From positions 1,258,035-1,322,034 of the forward strand of contig BDGG01000012.1 of NCBI GenBank assembly GCA_001949185.1: a stretch of 64,000 nt of DNA, in the 5' to 3' direction. The notes beneath the pieces are model-generated. The model saw only the letters and a list, made by a program, of their open reading frames with translations, searched no databases and had not been told where the DNA came from. Source of the stretch: Ramazzottius varieornatus (Eukaryota > Tardigrada > Eutardigrada > Parachela > Ramazzottiidae). This document shows, one piece after another, positions 45,122-56,682 of this stretch (the first letter of the stretch is position 1; each line of letters starts with the position of its first letter). The translations under genes were made by a program, and so were the position numbers.

Positions 45122-45602
45122 GTCCTCTTTGTGTATACAATCACTCAGTTTTATTCACCTCCCAGATTTAGCTTTTGGTCTTTCGGGTCTGGTTTCTTTT
45201 GTTTGCATGTACCTCGGTCTTCTCATCAAAGCAACACTAATGACCAGCGATCAGCAACACCCCAGCACGCTGGAAAATTTTTCTACGGTTTCGGGTGGTT
45301 TTGGTGAAATTTGATGTTCCGTCTCTTCGCGCGAGACAGGTGCACGGTATTCGCTTAGAAAAAAACTGGAGCACTGGGGACAGACTTATCTATCGAAGCC
45401 GACCCTGGGACAAATTTTGTAGTCATCAGTGCGCTCAGAAGAAAATCGAGGCGACCAGTTGGTCCAGTTCTCCCTTTTGAGATTTGGCGTTCATGGCCTG
45501 CCAATTATCTGAATTTTAAAAATTTCGAAAATTGCCTATTGGTTGGACCAGCCTCCGCAACACGGTACCAGCAAATAAAATTCCTGTATACACAAAGAGG
45601 AC
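45122..45602. repeat. Inverted-repeat element, about 480 bp
   Basis: GTCCTCTTTGTGTATAC (45122-45138) and its exact complement GTATACACAAAGAGGAC (45586-45602), with weaker pairing continuing inward (TTTTATT near both). Interior has no convincing gene. Likely a foldback or MITE-type element. Confidence 0.65.
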
Positions 45603-45792
45603 AGTAGTATTCTCCAAACATGAAAACGATCGTGCTAAAAGTGTTTAAAAAGTTTCAGCCCACAGTGCCGTCAAAAAGTTAGACCACGTGTAACCTGACT
45701 GTCGGAGTGAAAGGCTTGATTTACTGAAAGCTCACACCAATTTTCCGATTTTTGAGACCGAGTCCGCCGAGAAGGGCAGCTAGCAGCAGGGA

Positions 45793-46311
45793 GCAGAGAC
45801 GGATGGAGGAATCAAAAAGGTCCGCAATAATGGAAGTGTGGACCTTTTACTACGAAGTTCCCATGAAACATTAATCACGGCTGTGCCGGGCACGGGCCTG
45901 TCATCCAACTTCGCAAAAACAAATCAGTGTTGTTCCGATCATCACAATTGAAAATTGAACATGACCAAAAACGACGGTTTTGGAATTTCAATATGACAAT
46001 TAAAATTAAGAATTTCCACGCTGGACAGTTCCAATATTAATTAAAATTGTATTAGAATTCGGTAAAACAGGCGAAATTGTAATTGGTAACCGAAATGCGT
46101 AATGTAGCAATTCAAATTATCGAGGGTGCGCCAACAGAGCGTTAGAAACGCAGGTGGGTGCATCAAGATTCGGGATTTCTGCGTGTTTCTGACGCTTGAT
46201 TCAGTTGACTGTCCAAATATGTGTACGTACGTGCATATCGCATGACGGAACAAGGCACCATGCACAAATGGCTCAATTGCGGACCTTTTTAATACCTCCA
46301 GCCGCCTCTGC
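45793..46311. repeat. Inverted-repeat element, about 520 bp
   Basis: AAAAAGGTCCGCAAT (45814-45828) and ATTGCGGACCTTTTT (46276-46290) are exact complements. Pairing continues outward with gaps through GCAGAG...CGG..TGGAGG. Interior A/T-rich without genes. Confidence 0.65.
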
Positions 46312-47582
46312 AGGCTGGGAGCCAAGCAGCCCACGCTTCCGCGAGCCCGAGAGGGTCAACGCACGGAGGGCAGGGCGAAGGGGCGCAGCAGTAGACACCA
46401 TGACACTTTGAAGACAACACTGAAGTCCCAGTAAAAATTCTTTGTATTATTAGTCTTCTGACCAATACATTGGGTTTGTCTGACATAGTCATCGGGATTT
46501 GCGTTCCAAGAACTGAGAGTTTCTTTACTGGTATGGATTACCACTCTGACCGCGAACAAGTAGGAGGACCGGATGCCGACGTGATTTCGTATGGCGTAAG
46601 TCCATCCTGTGGCTCGTTGAAACGTACTTCCGGTACGCAGTCGTACAGCTTTCGAGTTAAAAAATCTGATTGTACTTCCTCTGTGAGGCTTTCTCTTTCT
46701 CTCCTTAGAGACATGCGGATTCGGTGTTGCTGTTCAGGAGAAGAGACCCACTGCGGACGACCAGATAAACCCATAGAACTGAAACACCGCAGTACCGGTA
46801 CGGGTACGAGTTACGGTATATGTTCTGTCCAAAGAAGAGCCCATAGTTTCGGGCAGAAATTTCCGAAGGATTCGATTGCCTGTATACACCTTTCACGCCC
46901 AGTGTCTGACCACTTTTATGCTAAAATTCCTTTCTAGCCACTTCAAACTGGAGGAATCGGAACGTCTCAAGCGGGGTTTGCAGACGAACAAGCAGTCCTA
47001 CATTCCAGAGGTCATGAGATCTCGAAAATGGTGATCGAGTCATGTCTACCGCCGTTACTGTTCAATCGTATATGTCCGATCGTCTTGTACCATGTTGTGT
47101 TGTTGTAATTACGTTGAGCCGTCAACGAAAGTCAGAAAATCTGTCACTAACATTCTAGTTTTTGACACGTTCGCGTTATAACTACAAAAAATGCCACAAT
47201 TCAATTAACTCTCTTACAGGATGCCAGAATGTCAATAGACTAATGCTTGTTCTGAAGAGCTCCTCTAGGTGGTCAAAATGATTTTGACATTTTGAAGTTA
47301 ATTAAGAGCTAAAGTCGTTTTGTTTCACAGAACCACCAGAATATCGCGCTGAGAAGATCGTCGACTCACTCCGAAAACATCCTTCCGGCGGTTGCGTTGA
47401 GATATGGATGACGAAGTTTCCGTAAGTGAAGCGAGTGAACCGAGATGTGGGTTTTCCGTCCATCAGCAAGTTTTCGTGGTTCGACAGTTCAGTTCTGATT
47501 GTGACAATTGTTTTCGTTATAATAAACTGTGGCAGCCATTTCATCACGTCGCGCTGGACTGTGTACAGCGTATAACATTATA

Positions 47583-50500
47583 ATGTCTGCAGGGGCGCTG
47601 GTCCTCGAGGAGGGAAGCCGTTTCGAAGGCGTCGTCCGCGGGGCAATCCGAAACGTTTCCGGAGAAGTTGGTGAGTGAAACATTTACGAAAGCCTTTCTA
47701 TCCTGAAGAGAATGTCTATGATCAGATGACAACACCAATATGTGCAGTTTTCCAAACGGGAGTGGTCGGATACCCGGAAGCCGTGACCGATCCATCTTAC
47801 CATGGCCAGATATTGGTACTGACATACCCGCTGATCGGTAATTACGGGGTTCCTGGAGAGGAGGTCGAAAAGAATGGGCTACAAAAGTGGCTGGAATCCG
47901 GACAGGTTTGGCCGAGGGCCGTCGTAGTTGGCGAACTCAGCCAGCAATACAGCCACTGGAATGCCCAAAGGTCATTCGAGAACTGGCTACTGGAACACGG
48001 CGTACCCATCCTCGAAGGTACTCAGGCTTTGATATCCGCAATCTGTGTAACTAACAACTAAACAGAGCGTGGGAGAAAGTTCTGGATTTCGTTTAGGAGT
48101 CGACACGAGAAGCTTGACTATTCTTTTACGCGAGTTCGGGACGATTGCCGGGAAGGTATACGTATGTCTTGTGCTTCGGTTCCGTCCTGTCGAACAGGAA
48201 GACATGATTCCATCGGTACCGAGAGATATATAGCTTTCCATACCGAATAATCTCACTTTGCAGATCGTTTTGGAAGGAACAGACCCCAGAAGCATTCCTT
48301 TTGTCCAGTGCGGCTTGCGTAATTTGGTCGAAGAGGTCTCCGTCAAGGTGAGGCTATTGACTGAATTGACCGTCGGCCTAGCCAAGCTTCCGTGACATTC
48401 TGAGGAAGAGTTTTCGCCCCTGCACTTTTTTAGCGCATGCCGCCATTGATAAATCCGCGAGGAGATGTCAAAATACTGGTGGTCGACTGCGGACTGAAGC
48501 ACAACCAGATAAGGTGCCTCATCAAACGGGGAGCCGCAGTCCAGGTTTGCCCATGGAACTGCCCTATCGAGGCCGAGATGGACAAATACGACGGGCTCTT
48601 CCTGACTAACGGACCAGGAGATCCGAAGCTGTGTGGTGCTCTGGTCGCGAACCTCGAGAGCTACATGAAGATAAAGGACACGAAACCGATCTTTGGTATT
48701 TGTATGGGACACCAGATACTGGCCCGTGCTGCAGGTCTGAAAACATACCGCCTGAAGTACGGAAACCGCGGGCATAACCAACCGTGCATCCTCAACGGAA
48801 CCAAGCGATGTTTCATCACCAGCCAGAATCATGGATACGCTGTCGACGTCGACAAACTGCCTGACCGGTGGGAACCTCTTTTCACGAACGCGAACGATCA
48901 AACGAACGAAGGACTCGTACATCGGGAAAAACCCATTTTCTCGTAAGTGAGACCTATTCTACTGTATCCCAAAAAGGTCTGCTGAGGTTCGTACGTTTGC
49001 TGTTGCTTTCAGTGTGCAGTTCCATCCGGAGCATCGAGCGGGTCCCCAAGACCTCGAAGCTCTGTTCGATGTCTTCCTCGACTCGGTGAGAAAGTACAAG
49101 AACGGTGCCGTCGAAAAACCGCTGCCGGAAGTGATCCGTGAGAAACTGCAGCCGTTGGTTCCATCATGTCCGGTTGCGGCTTTTCGTCCTCATAAAGTCT
49201 TGGTCCTGGGCTCTGGTGGGTTGACCATCGGACAAGCTGGAGAGTTCGACTACTGTGGATCACAGGCTCTGAAAGCTCTGAAAGACGACAAGGTTAAGAC
49301 TGTGCTCATGAACCCGAACATTGCCACTTCACAGACCACGAAGGGACTGGCCGATAAGGTGTACTTCCTGCCCATCACGCTTGAATACGTCACTCAAGTG
49401 AGCTGCATTTTCTACCACAAAATTCCTATCTTTCGAATCTGTTTTTACTGGCCTTTCATCCTGATATGTCCAAACTTCATTTTGTTCCGACTTTTTAGGT
49501 GATCAAAGCAGAACGTCCAGATGGGATACTTCTGAACTTCGGTGGTCAGGTCGCCCTAAACTGCGGCATCAAGCTGTCCGAAGCCGATGTCCTGAACAAG
49601 TACAACGTGGCTGTTCTGGGAACACCAGTCCAGGTGATTGTATGGACGGAAGATCGGCAAGAGTTCGCTATGAAACTGTCGGAAATCGGCTACAAAGTGG
49701 CACCCAGTGCCGCGGTTCATTCGGTGGAAGAAGCTCTGGAGGTCGCCGCGAAGATCGGCTACCCGGTGCTGGTTCGCGCAGCCTACTCTCTCGGTGGTCT
49801 GAACTCCGGCTTTGCGGAGACGGCCCACCAGCTGAAGGAGCTGGCTGCGAAAGCTTTCGGCGTTTCTTCGCAGCTGATGATTGACAAGTCCTTCAAAGGC
49901 TGGAAAGAACTGGAATACGAAGTGGTCCGGGACGTCTTCGACAACTGCATAACGGTAAGAGTTCTTTCCGCTACCGTATCGCGGCTTTATCATACGAACA
50001 GACTCACCCGTGTCCTTTCAGGTCTGCAATATGGAAAACATCGATCCGCTGGGAATCCACACGGGAGAGTCGATGGTGGTAGCCCCAAGCCAGACCTTGT
50101 CGAACGACGAATACAACATGCTGCGAACCGCAGCTGTCGATGTCATACGGCATTTGGGCGTTGTGGGAGAATGCAATATCCAGTACGCTCTTTCTCCGTA
50201 CTCCGGCGAGTTCTTCGTCATTGAAGTCAATGCTAGGCTGTCGCGAAGCTCGGCTCTTGCCAGCAAATGGTAACGCTCGTTATGTATTTTCGTCGGATGC
50301 ACTATGTCGTCTAATAGGGAAGAGCTTACCGGTGTTTTTCGCAGTACCGGATATCCACTGGCTTACATTGCTGCAAAACTGGCCATGGGTTACAGTTTGG
50401 CGGAACTGCGGAATCCGGTAACTGGTACCGGGACAGCATGTTTCGAACCAAGTCTCGACTATTGCGTGGTCAAGATTCCTCGGTGGGACCTTCGCAAATT

Positions 50501-53500
50501 TCCTGGAGCCGATAACAAGGTATTAATAAATTCTTTCAATAGTCAATAGACTGCCAGATTGTTACAAGTGCTGCCCATCGTTTGCCAGATTGGAAGTGCA
50601 ATGAAGAGTATCGGTGAGGGTATGGCCATTGGTCGCAGTTTCGAGGAAGCATTCCAGAAAGCTCTTCGCACCACGGACGAAACGTATACAGGCTTCGACC
50701 CATACATTTGTCCACTGTCCGAGGAGATTTTAGTAAACCCGACAGACAAGCGTGTCCTGGTGCTGGCCACCGCCCTGGCTGAAGGTTATTCAGTCGACCG
50801 ACTTCACGATCTGACTAAGATCGACCGGTGGTTCCTGGCCAAGATGAAGAACATTATTGACTTCCGGCAGACAATCATCCGGTCTTGTGGGGAAGAGTCT
50901 CCCCAGGTGGACGGAAATCTCTTGCTCAAAGCTAAAAAATTGGGGTTCTGTGACAAACAGATTGCGGCGTACTCGAGAACTACCGAGCCGAAGGTCCGCG
51001 AGTTGAGAGAACTTCACGGCATTCACCCATGGGTCAAACAGATTGACACAGTGGCAGGTTCGTACGGCGCACACTAACCCAACACGCTGGTCACTAGCTT
51101 ATATGGGCAGAATTTACAGAAAACTGTTCAAAAGTAGTGTTCAAGAAAAGTGTTCAAATTATATGGAGAGAATTTACAGAAAAGTAAAATGACTTTGACT
51201 ATAATTCTTTTGTAAGGTGAGTGGCCTGCTCGGGCAAACTACCTGTACACAACCTACCACGGAGCACAGCACGATGTAGCCTTTCCGGGTCCGGCCAACG
51301 CGGTCGCCGTACTTGGTTCAGGAGTCTATCGTATCGGCAGCAGGTGACACCCGTCCAACAGTTTCTCTATTATCTGTCTTACGAATAGGGGAGTACGCTC
51401 GTAAGGTAACTTGATGCTTTCTGTTTGCAGTGTGGAGTTCGACTGCTGTGCAGTCGGATGTCTGGCCGAGCTTCGGTAGGCGCATATTTAGTGTCAAATT
51501 GTTGTTCCAGCGGAATAGTTAGCGGTGTTTTTGCAGCCGTCTGAAGCGTCCGACCATTATGATCAACTGCAACCCGGAAACTGTGAGTACGGACTACGAC
51601 GAGTCGGACCGGCTGTACTTCGAGGAACTGTCCTTCGAATGCGTCATGGACATTTACCAGCTTGAAGAACCAGCGGGAATCATTCTGGCCATGGGCGGTC
51701 AGCTTCCGAACAACATGGCGATGGCTCTCCACCGGTACGGTGTCAAGGTTCTGGGCTCCAGCCCTGAATCCATCGACTCGGCGGAAAACAGGTTCAAGTT
51801 CTCGCGCTTGCTGGATGGCCTGAAGATCGGACAGCCGGAATGGCAGGAGCTGACGGACTTGCTGTCCGCAAAGAAGTTTTGCGAACGCGTTGGTTACCCT
51901 TGCCTGATTAGGTACGTTCTTCTATAACACGTTTTCACCTGGAAGTTCAGGACGATTAGGAAATTCGATTTGTGTTCGATTTGGCTTTCAGGCCGTCTTA
52001 TGTGTTGAGTGGTGCCGCTATGTTGGTGGCGTATTCGGCAGGCGATCTCGAGGCGTATCTCGGTAGAGATGCCACAGTCAGCAAAGAGTACCCAGTGGTC
52101 ATTTCGAAGTTCATTGAGAACGCCAAGGAGATCGATGTGGATGCAGTAGCTCGCGAAGGCGATGTGCTCTGTTGCGCGGTCTCCGTGCATGTCGAGGACG
52201 CTGGGGTTCACTCCGGGGACGCAACATTGGTTACTCCTCCACAGAATCTCGATGATGCCACTGTGCAAAAGATACATTTGGTGGCTCGCTCCATTGCAGA
52301 AGGCTTGGATGTTAATGGGCCTTTCAACTTGCAATTACTAGTGAAGGTAGCGACGTTATTTTATCTTCCGTTCTTTCATGATTTTGACTACACGCAGAGA
52401 AAACGACGTATTTTGTTTCAGGATGGGGAAGTAAGGGTGATCGAGTTGAACCTCAGAGTTTCTCGCTCATTCCCTTTCGTCTCCAAAACACACGGGTTCG
52501 ACTTCGTGGTGGCCGCTACCAGAGTTGCGCTGGGTGAATCGGTCCAAATAGACAACTTTAATATCCAAAACACCACTCGAATCGGGGTCAAAGCTTCCAT
52601 GTTTTCCTTCTCTCGCCTGACTAACGCGGATGTTAGTCTGGGCGTGGAGATGCGCAGTACCGGCGAGGTGGCTGGTTTCGGAGAGAATGTGCATGAAGCG
52701 TTGCTCAAAGCCTTGTTGGCAAGCGGGTTCCGGTACCCCAGAAAGGGCTCGACGGTCTTCGTCGGTATCAGCAGTGGCTATCACCGTAAAGAACTGACCG
52801 AGTCCATACAGTCTCTTATCGAGATGGGTTTCCGGGTAATGGGCAACAAGACCACGGCAAAATATTACATTACCCGTGGGATTGAGGTGCTGGAGATCGA
52901 ACAGACAGTGGATATCGGGAAGTCGTGCTCCGAACACCGGTTCGACCTGGTCATCAGTATCCCCATGCGGAAAGGAAGTGTTCCGCGGCTGTCTCTCGAT
53001 AGGTAATCTTCGAAACGATGGGAGCTGGGCAAGCATCACGTACAAGATTGATATTTCAAGTGGCGCAGCCGTTCACCCAAGTTCAATGGTAACATGCGCC
53101 ACTTGGAATGACAATCTTGTACGTTTCGTTAGCCCAGCTCCCATACTGTACGGTATACGCGTAGAGTCACGATGTGTTGGCGGTAGCAGTAACCGAGGCT
53201 TTTCTTGTAGCCAACAGGGCCATCAACTATCGAGAGCCGCAGCGGACTTCGACATCCCGCTGATTACGGACTTCAACATGGCCAAGCTCTTCGTCGAGTC
53301 CATCAAAAAGCACCCCGGACATGGTCCAACATTACGGATTGCCACTGACTGCGTCTTCAGCGGGTCTTCCGTTCGTTTACCGGGCCTTATCGACGTCGGC
53401 CTCATGCTAGAAGCCGAAAGCTTGATCACCACATCGTCGAACGCGGTGTCCAATGGCGTCACGATGACTTTTGTGGCGGCAGGCTTGCATACCTGCAGTA

Positions 53501-56313
53501 CTTTCGCCTGGTGTGACTTTGCCTTGGTGGCGGAAGCTTCAACCGAGAAGACCGTTTTCGGCGAGAAGTTTATGGGGCAGGCGTTCGCTCTTGAGTTGCC
53601 GCTCAATGGCCAAGAGTATCGCGATATGTCAGTGTGGCGAACGCAGCTCAAAACCTGGCAAAAAGGCAGGCCCATCTGTGTGGAGTCCAGTCCGGCTGTT
53701 GTAACGAAGCTTCTGCTGATTTCGTCACTCTTTGACCACCACGTCCATTTCCGGAATGTCTGCAATAAGGAAGTAATGTTCATGATCAAGGAAGCAAAGG
53801 CAGCGGGGCTGAAGATCAGCTGTGACGTTCTGGTGTACTGTCTCTTCTTCACAGACACCGTGGTCCATGAGTGTTTTGCTCCGGATAGTCCTTCGAAGTA
53901 CCATTACTCTGCGGAAGATCAAAAGTCTCTATGGGACAATATAGTTGATGTTGACTGTTTTTCGCTGAGTATGAATGCGAAGGACCAGGGTTTGGGTGGG
54001 ATGGGCATCTCGCTTTTGCTGAGTGCTGTTTCAGACAAACGCCTGACTTGGGACGACATAACGTCACGACTGTACGATGGACCCAAAAAGATATTTGGTC
54101 TGACCGAACAGGAGAACACGTATGTCGAAGTCGATCTGAGCGAAGAATGGCTTGTCCCAGGTACTGCTGAGCATTCAATTGCAGCTAATTGATTCTCTGG
54201 GATTTATTATTACTAACTGGACGAACATATCGGAGCTGGAGTTCAGGACATACAAGATCGTTATCCTGGGTGGCGTATCCTTCTAGCCAATAAAAGTAAA
54301 ACCGTGCGCCACTTGCAACTCCCGTCTTGCGCGTTTATTTACCCAGCTCCCATATTACCAATTGAGTTTTTTCACGAAGAATTCGATGTTCGTCTTCGAT
54401 ATCATGAATACTAAATGATTTTTCTAGATCTGAGGGAGCAACATGGAAAGGAAGACATGCGCCTTCGAGGAAAGATTCAACGAGTGGTTCTTCGGGGCGT
54501 TGACGTCTTTATGGATGGTTACGTCATCGCGGACACGCCCACTGGTCAAGTCATCTACAGCGCCGTCGATAAAGCTCCGCCATTAATCTTCGTCAGTGGA
54601 GGGCCGGACGCTTCTCGTCCACGCCTCTTCTCCATGGTCCGAAGTAGGTCGACAATGGAAAAGGGTGCCCCAGGATACGAAGACGAAGCCCTCTCCGCCT
54701 TCCCGATGTTCGACAAGCATTTGGAAGCAACCAGGAATCGACTGGACAGCCAGGGAAGACGAAGGGCTTCGGCAGTCGACCTCGGAAGGTCTCAAGCCTC
54801 TTCTGAGAGATCGAGCCTGCAGGTACCCGTCTCCACTGCTAGTCGCAGTGGTAGGGACTCAGTGTTGAACACAAAGCACAGCCCGATGAGCACGAGCATG
54901 AGACGCCCCTCGTTGTTCCTGAGTCCTTCTTTTGAAAATCTTTCGAGTCGTCGCGTGTCGTTGGTTAGCGTACCGACTGACGCACCGAAGAAATTACCGT
55001 TTTTGCATGTTGTAAGCGCGGAGGACTTTTGTCAGGTGGACGTGAAAAATCTGATGGTACGCTATCGTTTTTGAGTGCTATTCTACGGGCTAACAGTTTG
55101 TGTATATGTCGCTGAGCGAGATTCTTTCTGCAGGAACTTGCGAAGCACTTCCAGTCGTCATCCAAAAAGAACCGTCCAGTTGGAGACCTTCTGTGTGGGA
55201 AAATCTTGGTCACTCTGGTTTATGGGAATGACACTTTGACTGCAGCCGGTTTTGACGCAGCTATGAAAAGGCAAGTTTTGATTATGCGAGCACCGAGGTT
55301 ATCGGTGTGCTACCAATCAATCAATCAATCAATCAGTCGATCAATCGATCAATTGGTGAACTTTTTTGTGCTGAATTAGGTTGGGTGGTTCCGTGATCGT
55401 CGTCAATACTTCTACATCGTCGGTCCAGAAAGGGGAGTCGCTTTCGGACACGGTGAAGATCCTGACCAGCTACGGTGACATGATAGTTGTCAAGCAGGGC
55501 GAGGTCGACGCTGTTAAGGTGGCGACTTGGTGTGGAATGAAGCCGTTCATCTCGGCTGGAGACCCGGTGCGCATACATATTATCATCAATAAGACTTTCG
55601 AGAGCGTTGTTTGTGTTTGGTCTCTGCCGTTTGACACTCTGTGCGCAAAAAAATTCTGTCGTTTCTAGGCGGGTGAAGATGTGGTGCAGTCCTTGTCGGA
55701 CGTGTTCACGATCTGGGACGAGTTCGGCACGCTGAAGGACTTGACGGTGACTTTCACCGGAAACCTGAACAGAGGGTCCGCCATCCATTCTTTGATCAAG
55801 TTGCTGGCTCTCTCTCCCATCTCGGAAATCCGATATGTAGAAATCAGCGGCCTAGGCATTCCATGTGCCGTTCAGGAGTACGTGGAAGACCGGCAGATCA
55901 GACTAACCGCATACCCGAGTCTGTCAGCGGCACTTCCGGGTACCAACGTACTGTACGTGGGAGAACTGTATCCATCTGACTTCATCGAAGATTTTCACTA
56001 CACGTCGGCGGTGTCGGCATCTACGCTCAGTGCTCCCTTGTTGAACAGCCAGAAGCCGGAAATGCGAACCGGCGTGACGATGTTACGGATCTTACATCTT
56101 CAGCCTCGTTCGGGTGCCACGCTGATGTTACCGGAGCTGGAGAAAGACCATCGTGTTATCTATTTCGGTCAGGCCGAAAATGGTTTCTACATGCGCCAGG
56201 CATTGCTCTTCACTCTCCTGAAAGGCGGATCCGAAGACGCGAAACGCTCTTCGGTTTCGCTTGACATATTCCGGCGCCGTAAGAGTTGGGTACCCGTTGT
56301 GCCCGTCAAGTAG
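47583..56313 (+). CDS. CAD: CAD-like protein: active-looking GATase-CPSase, degenerate DHOase and ATCase
   Basis: In animals CAD makes carbamoyl phosphate, carbamoyl aspartate and dihydroorotate for UMP. Start [20 protein letters not shown]; about 20 introns, every join examined in phase, roughly 2,100 residues. GATase: [11 protein letters not shown] (nucleophile Cys), [18 protein letters not shown] and [10 protein letters not shown], triad intact. CPSase [32 protein letters not shown]. CPSase [39 protein letters not shown]. The DHOase region from RLPGLIDV onward follows the family but all six metal and catalytic ligands are replaced. The linker is Ser-rich with RRRAS, RRPS and SRRVS, basophilic kinase sites as in the animal linker. 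The ATCase region keeps SSVQKGESL and RQALLF-type ends but lacks S-T-R-T and H-P-T-Q. Two introns carry foldbacks and one uses a GC donor. Best called a CPS-only CAD-like paralogue unless no other CAD exists. Confidence 0.93.
53018..53144. repeat. Foldback element copy E, GTGGCGCA family, GGGAGCTGGG termini
   Basis: Left end ATGGGAGCTGGGCAAGC, right end GCCCAGCTCCCAT. Inner arms TTTCAAGTGGCGCA and TGCGCCACTTGGAA. Arms about 50 bp. Sits in the intron (about 53004-53212) between the last CPSase exon and the DHOase region. Confidence 0.87.
54230..54352. repeat. Foldback element copy F, GTGGCGCA family, GGGAGCTGGG termini
   Basis: Left end CGGAGCTGGAGTTC, right end ACCCAGCTCCCAT. Inner arms CTGGGTGGCG and GTGCGCCACTTG. 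In the intron between the DHOase region and the linker of the CAD-like gene. More diverged than copy E. Confidence 0.78.
55271..55380 (+). other. GC-AG intron of CAD-like gene with ATCA microsatellite
   Basis: Exon ends ATGAAAAG and the next bases are gcaagt, a GC donor; the acceptor is gaattag before GTTGGGTGG. Splicing here is the only way to keep AMKR|LGGSV in phase. Inside, ATCA/ATCG tetranucleotide units repeat at about 55315-55352. Confidence 0.75.
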
Positions 56314-56682
56314 CGCGCGGTGTACGCCCTTCGGGAGAAACAACATGAAATATATCTTAGTACTGCGACTCAAATTATGTTTTCGAGTGTTTCGTGAATA
56401 TCATAGTGCGATACGAAAGTGTGTTTTTGTTCGTCATTGCGTATATCGTTCCAGTGCAGTTTGTCATGTTCTCTAACAGTGTACTGCTACCACTACCAAA
56501 AGTTATCCACGAAACCTTACAAAAAATCACCAGCGAAGTCGGATAAAAGAAAGTACACAAGAACGTTTTGGTGCGGTAAAACCGAAGGTCAAGAAAAGTT
56601 TGTACAAGATCAAAGAGGAAACGAAAAGAAGTTTTCATAGTACACAAGAAAAAGACTTGTAGAGGTACTAGAGCTCGTTCAC
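56314..56682. other. Convergent 3' spacer
   Basis: 3' regions of the CAD-like gene (+) and BTBD10 (-). No gene seen. Confidence 0.55.

Larger units (their letters stand above)
44508..47582. other. Repeat-rich, gene-poor spacer
   Basis: About 3.1 kb between RAB14 and the CAD-like gene. Holds two large inverted-repeat structures (45122-45602 and 45793-46311). A 155-codon frame at 46470-46937 and smaller ones near 44831 and 45129 show no homology, no membrane or signal logic that I trust, and no splice context. Confidence 0.55.

Noticed and set aside
45129-45314. 61-codon frame with a hydrophobic stretch
   Set aside because: Lies inside an inverted-repeat element and has no other support.
46470-46937. 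155-codon plus-strand frame in the spacer before the CAD-like gene
   Set aside because: No homology, odd Cys/Arg/Ser-rich composition, no splice or promoter context; an overlapping antisense frame is equally long.
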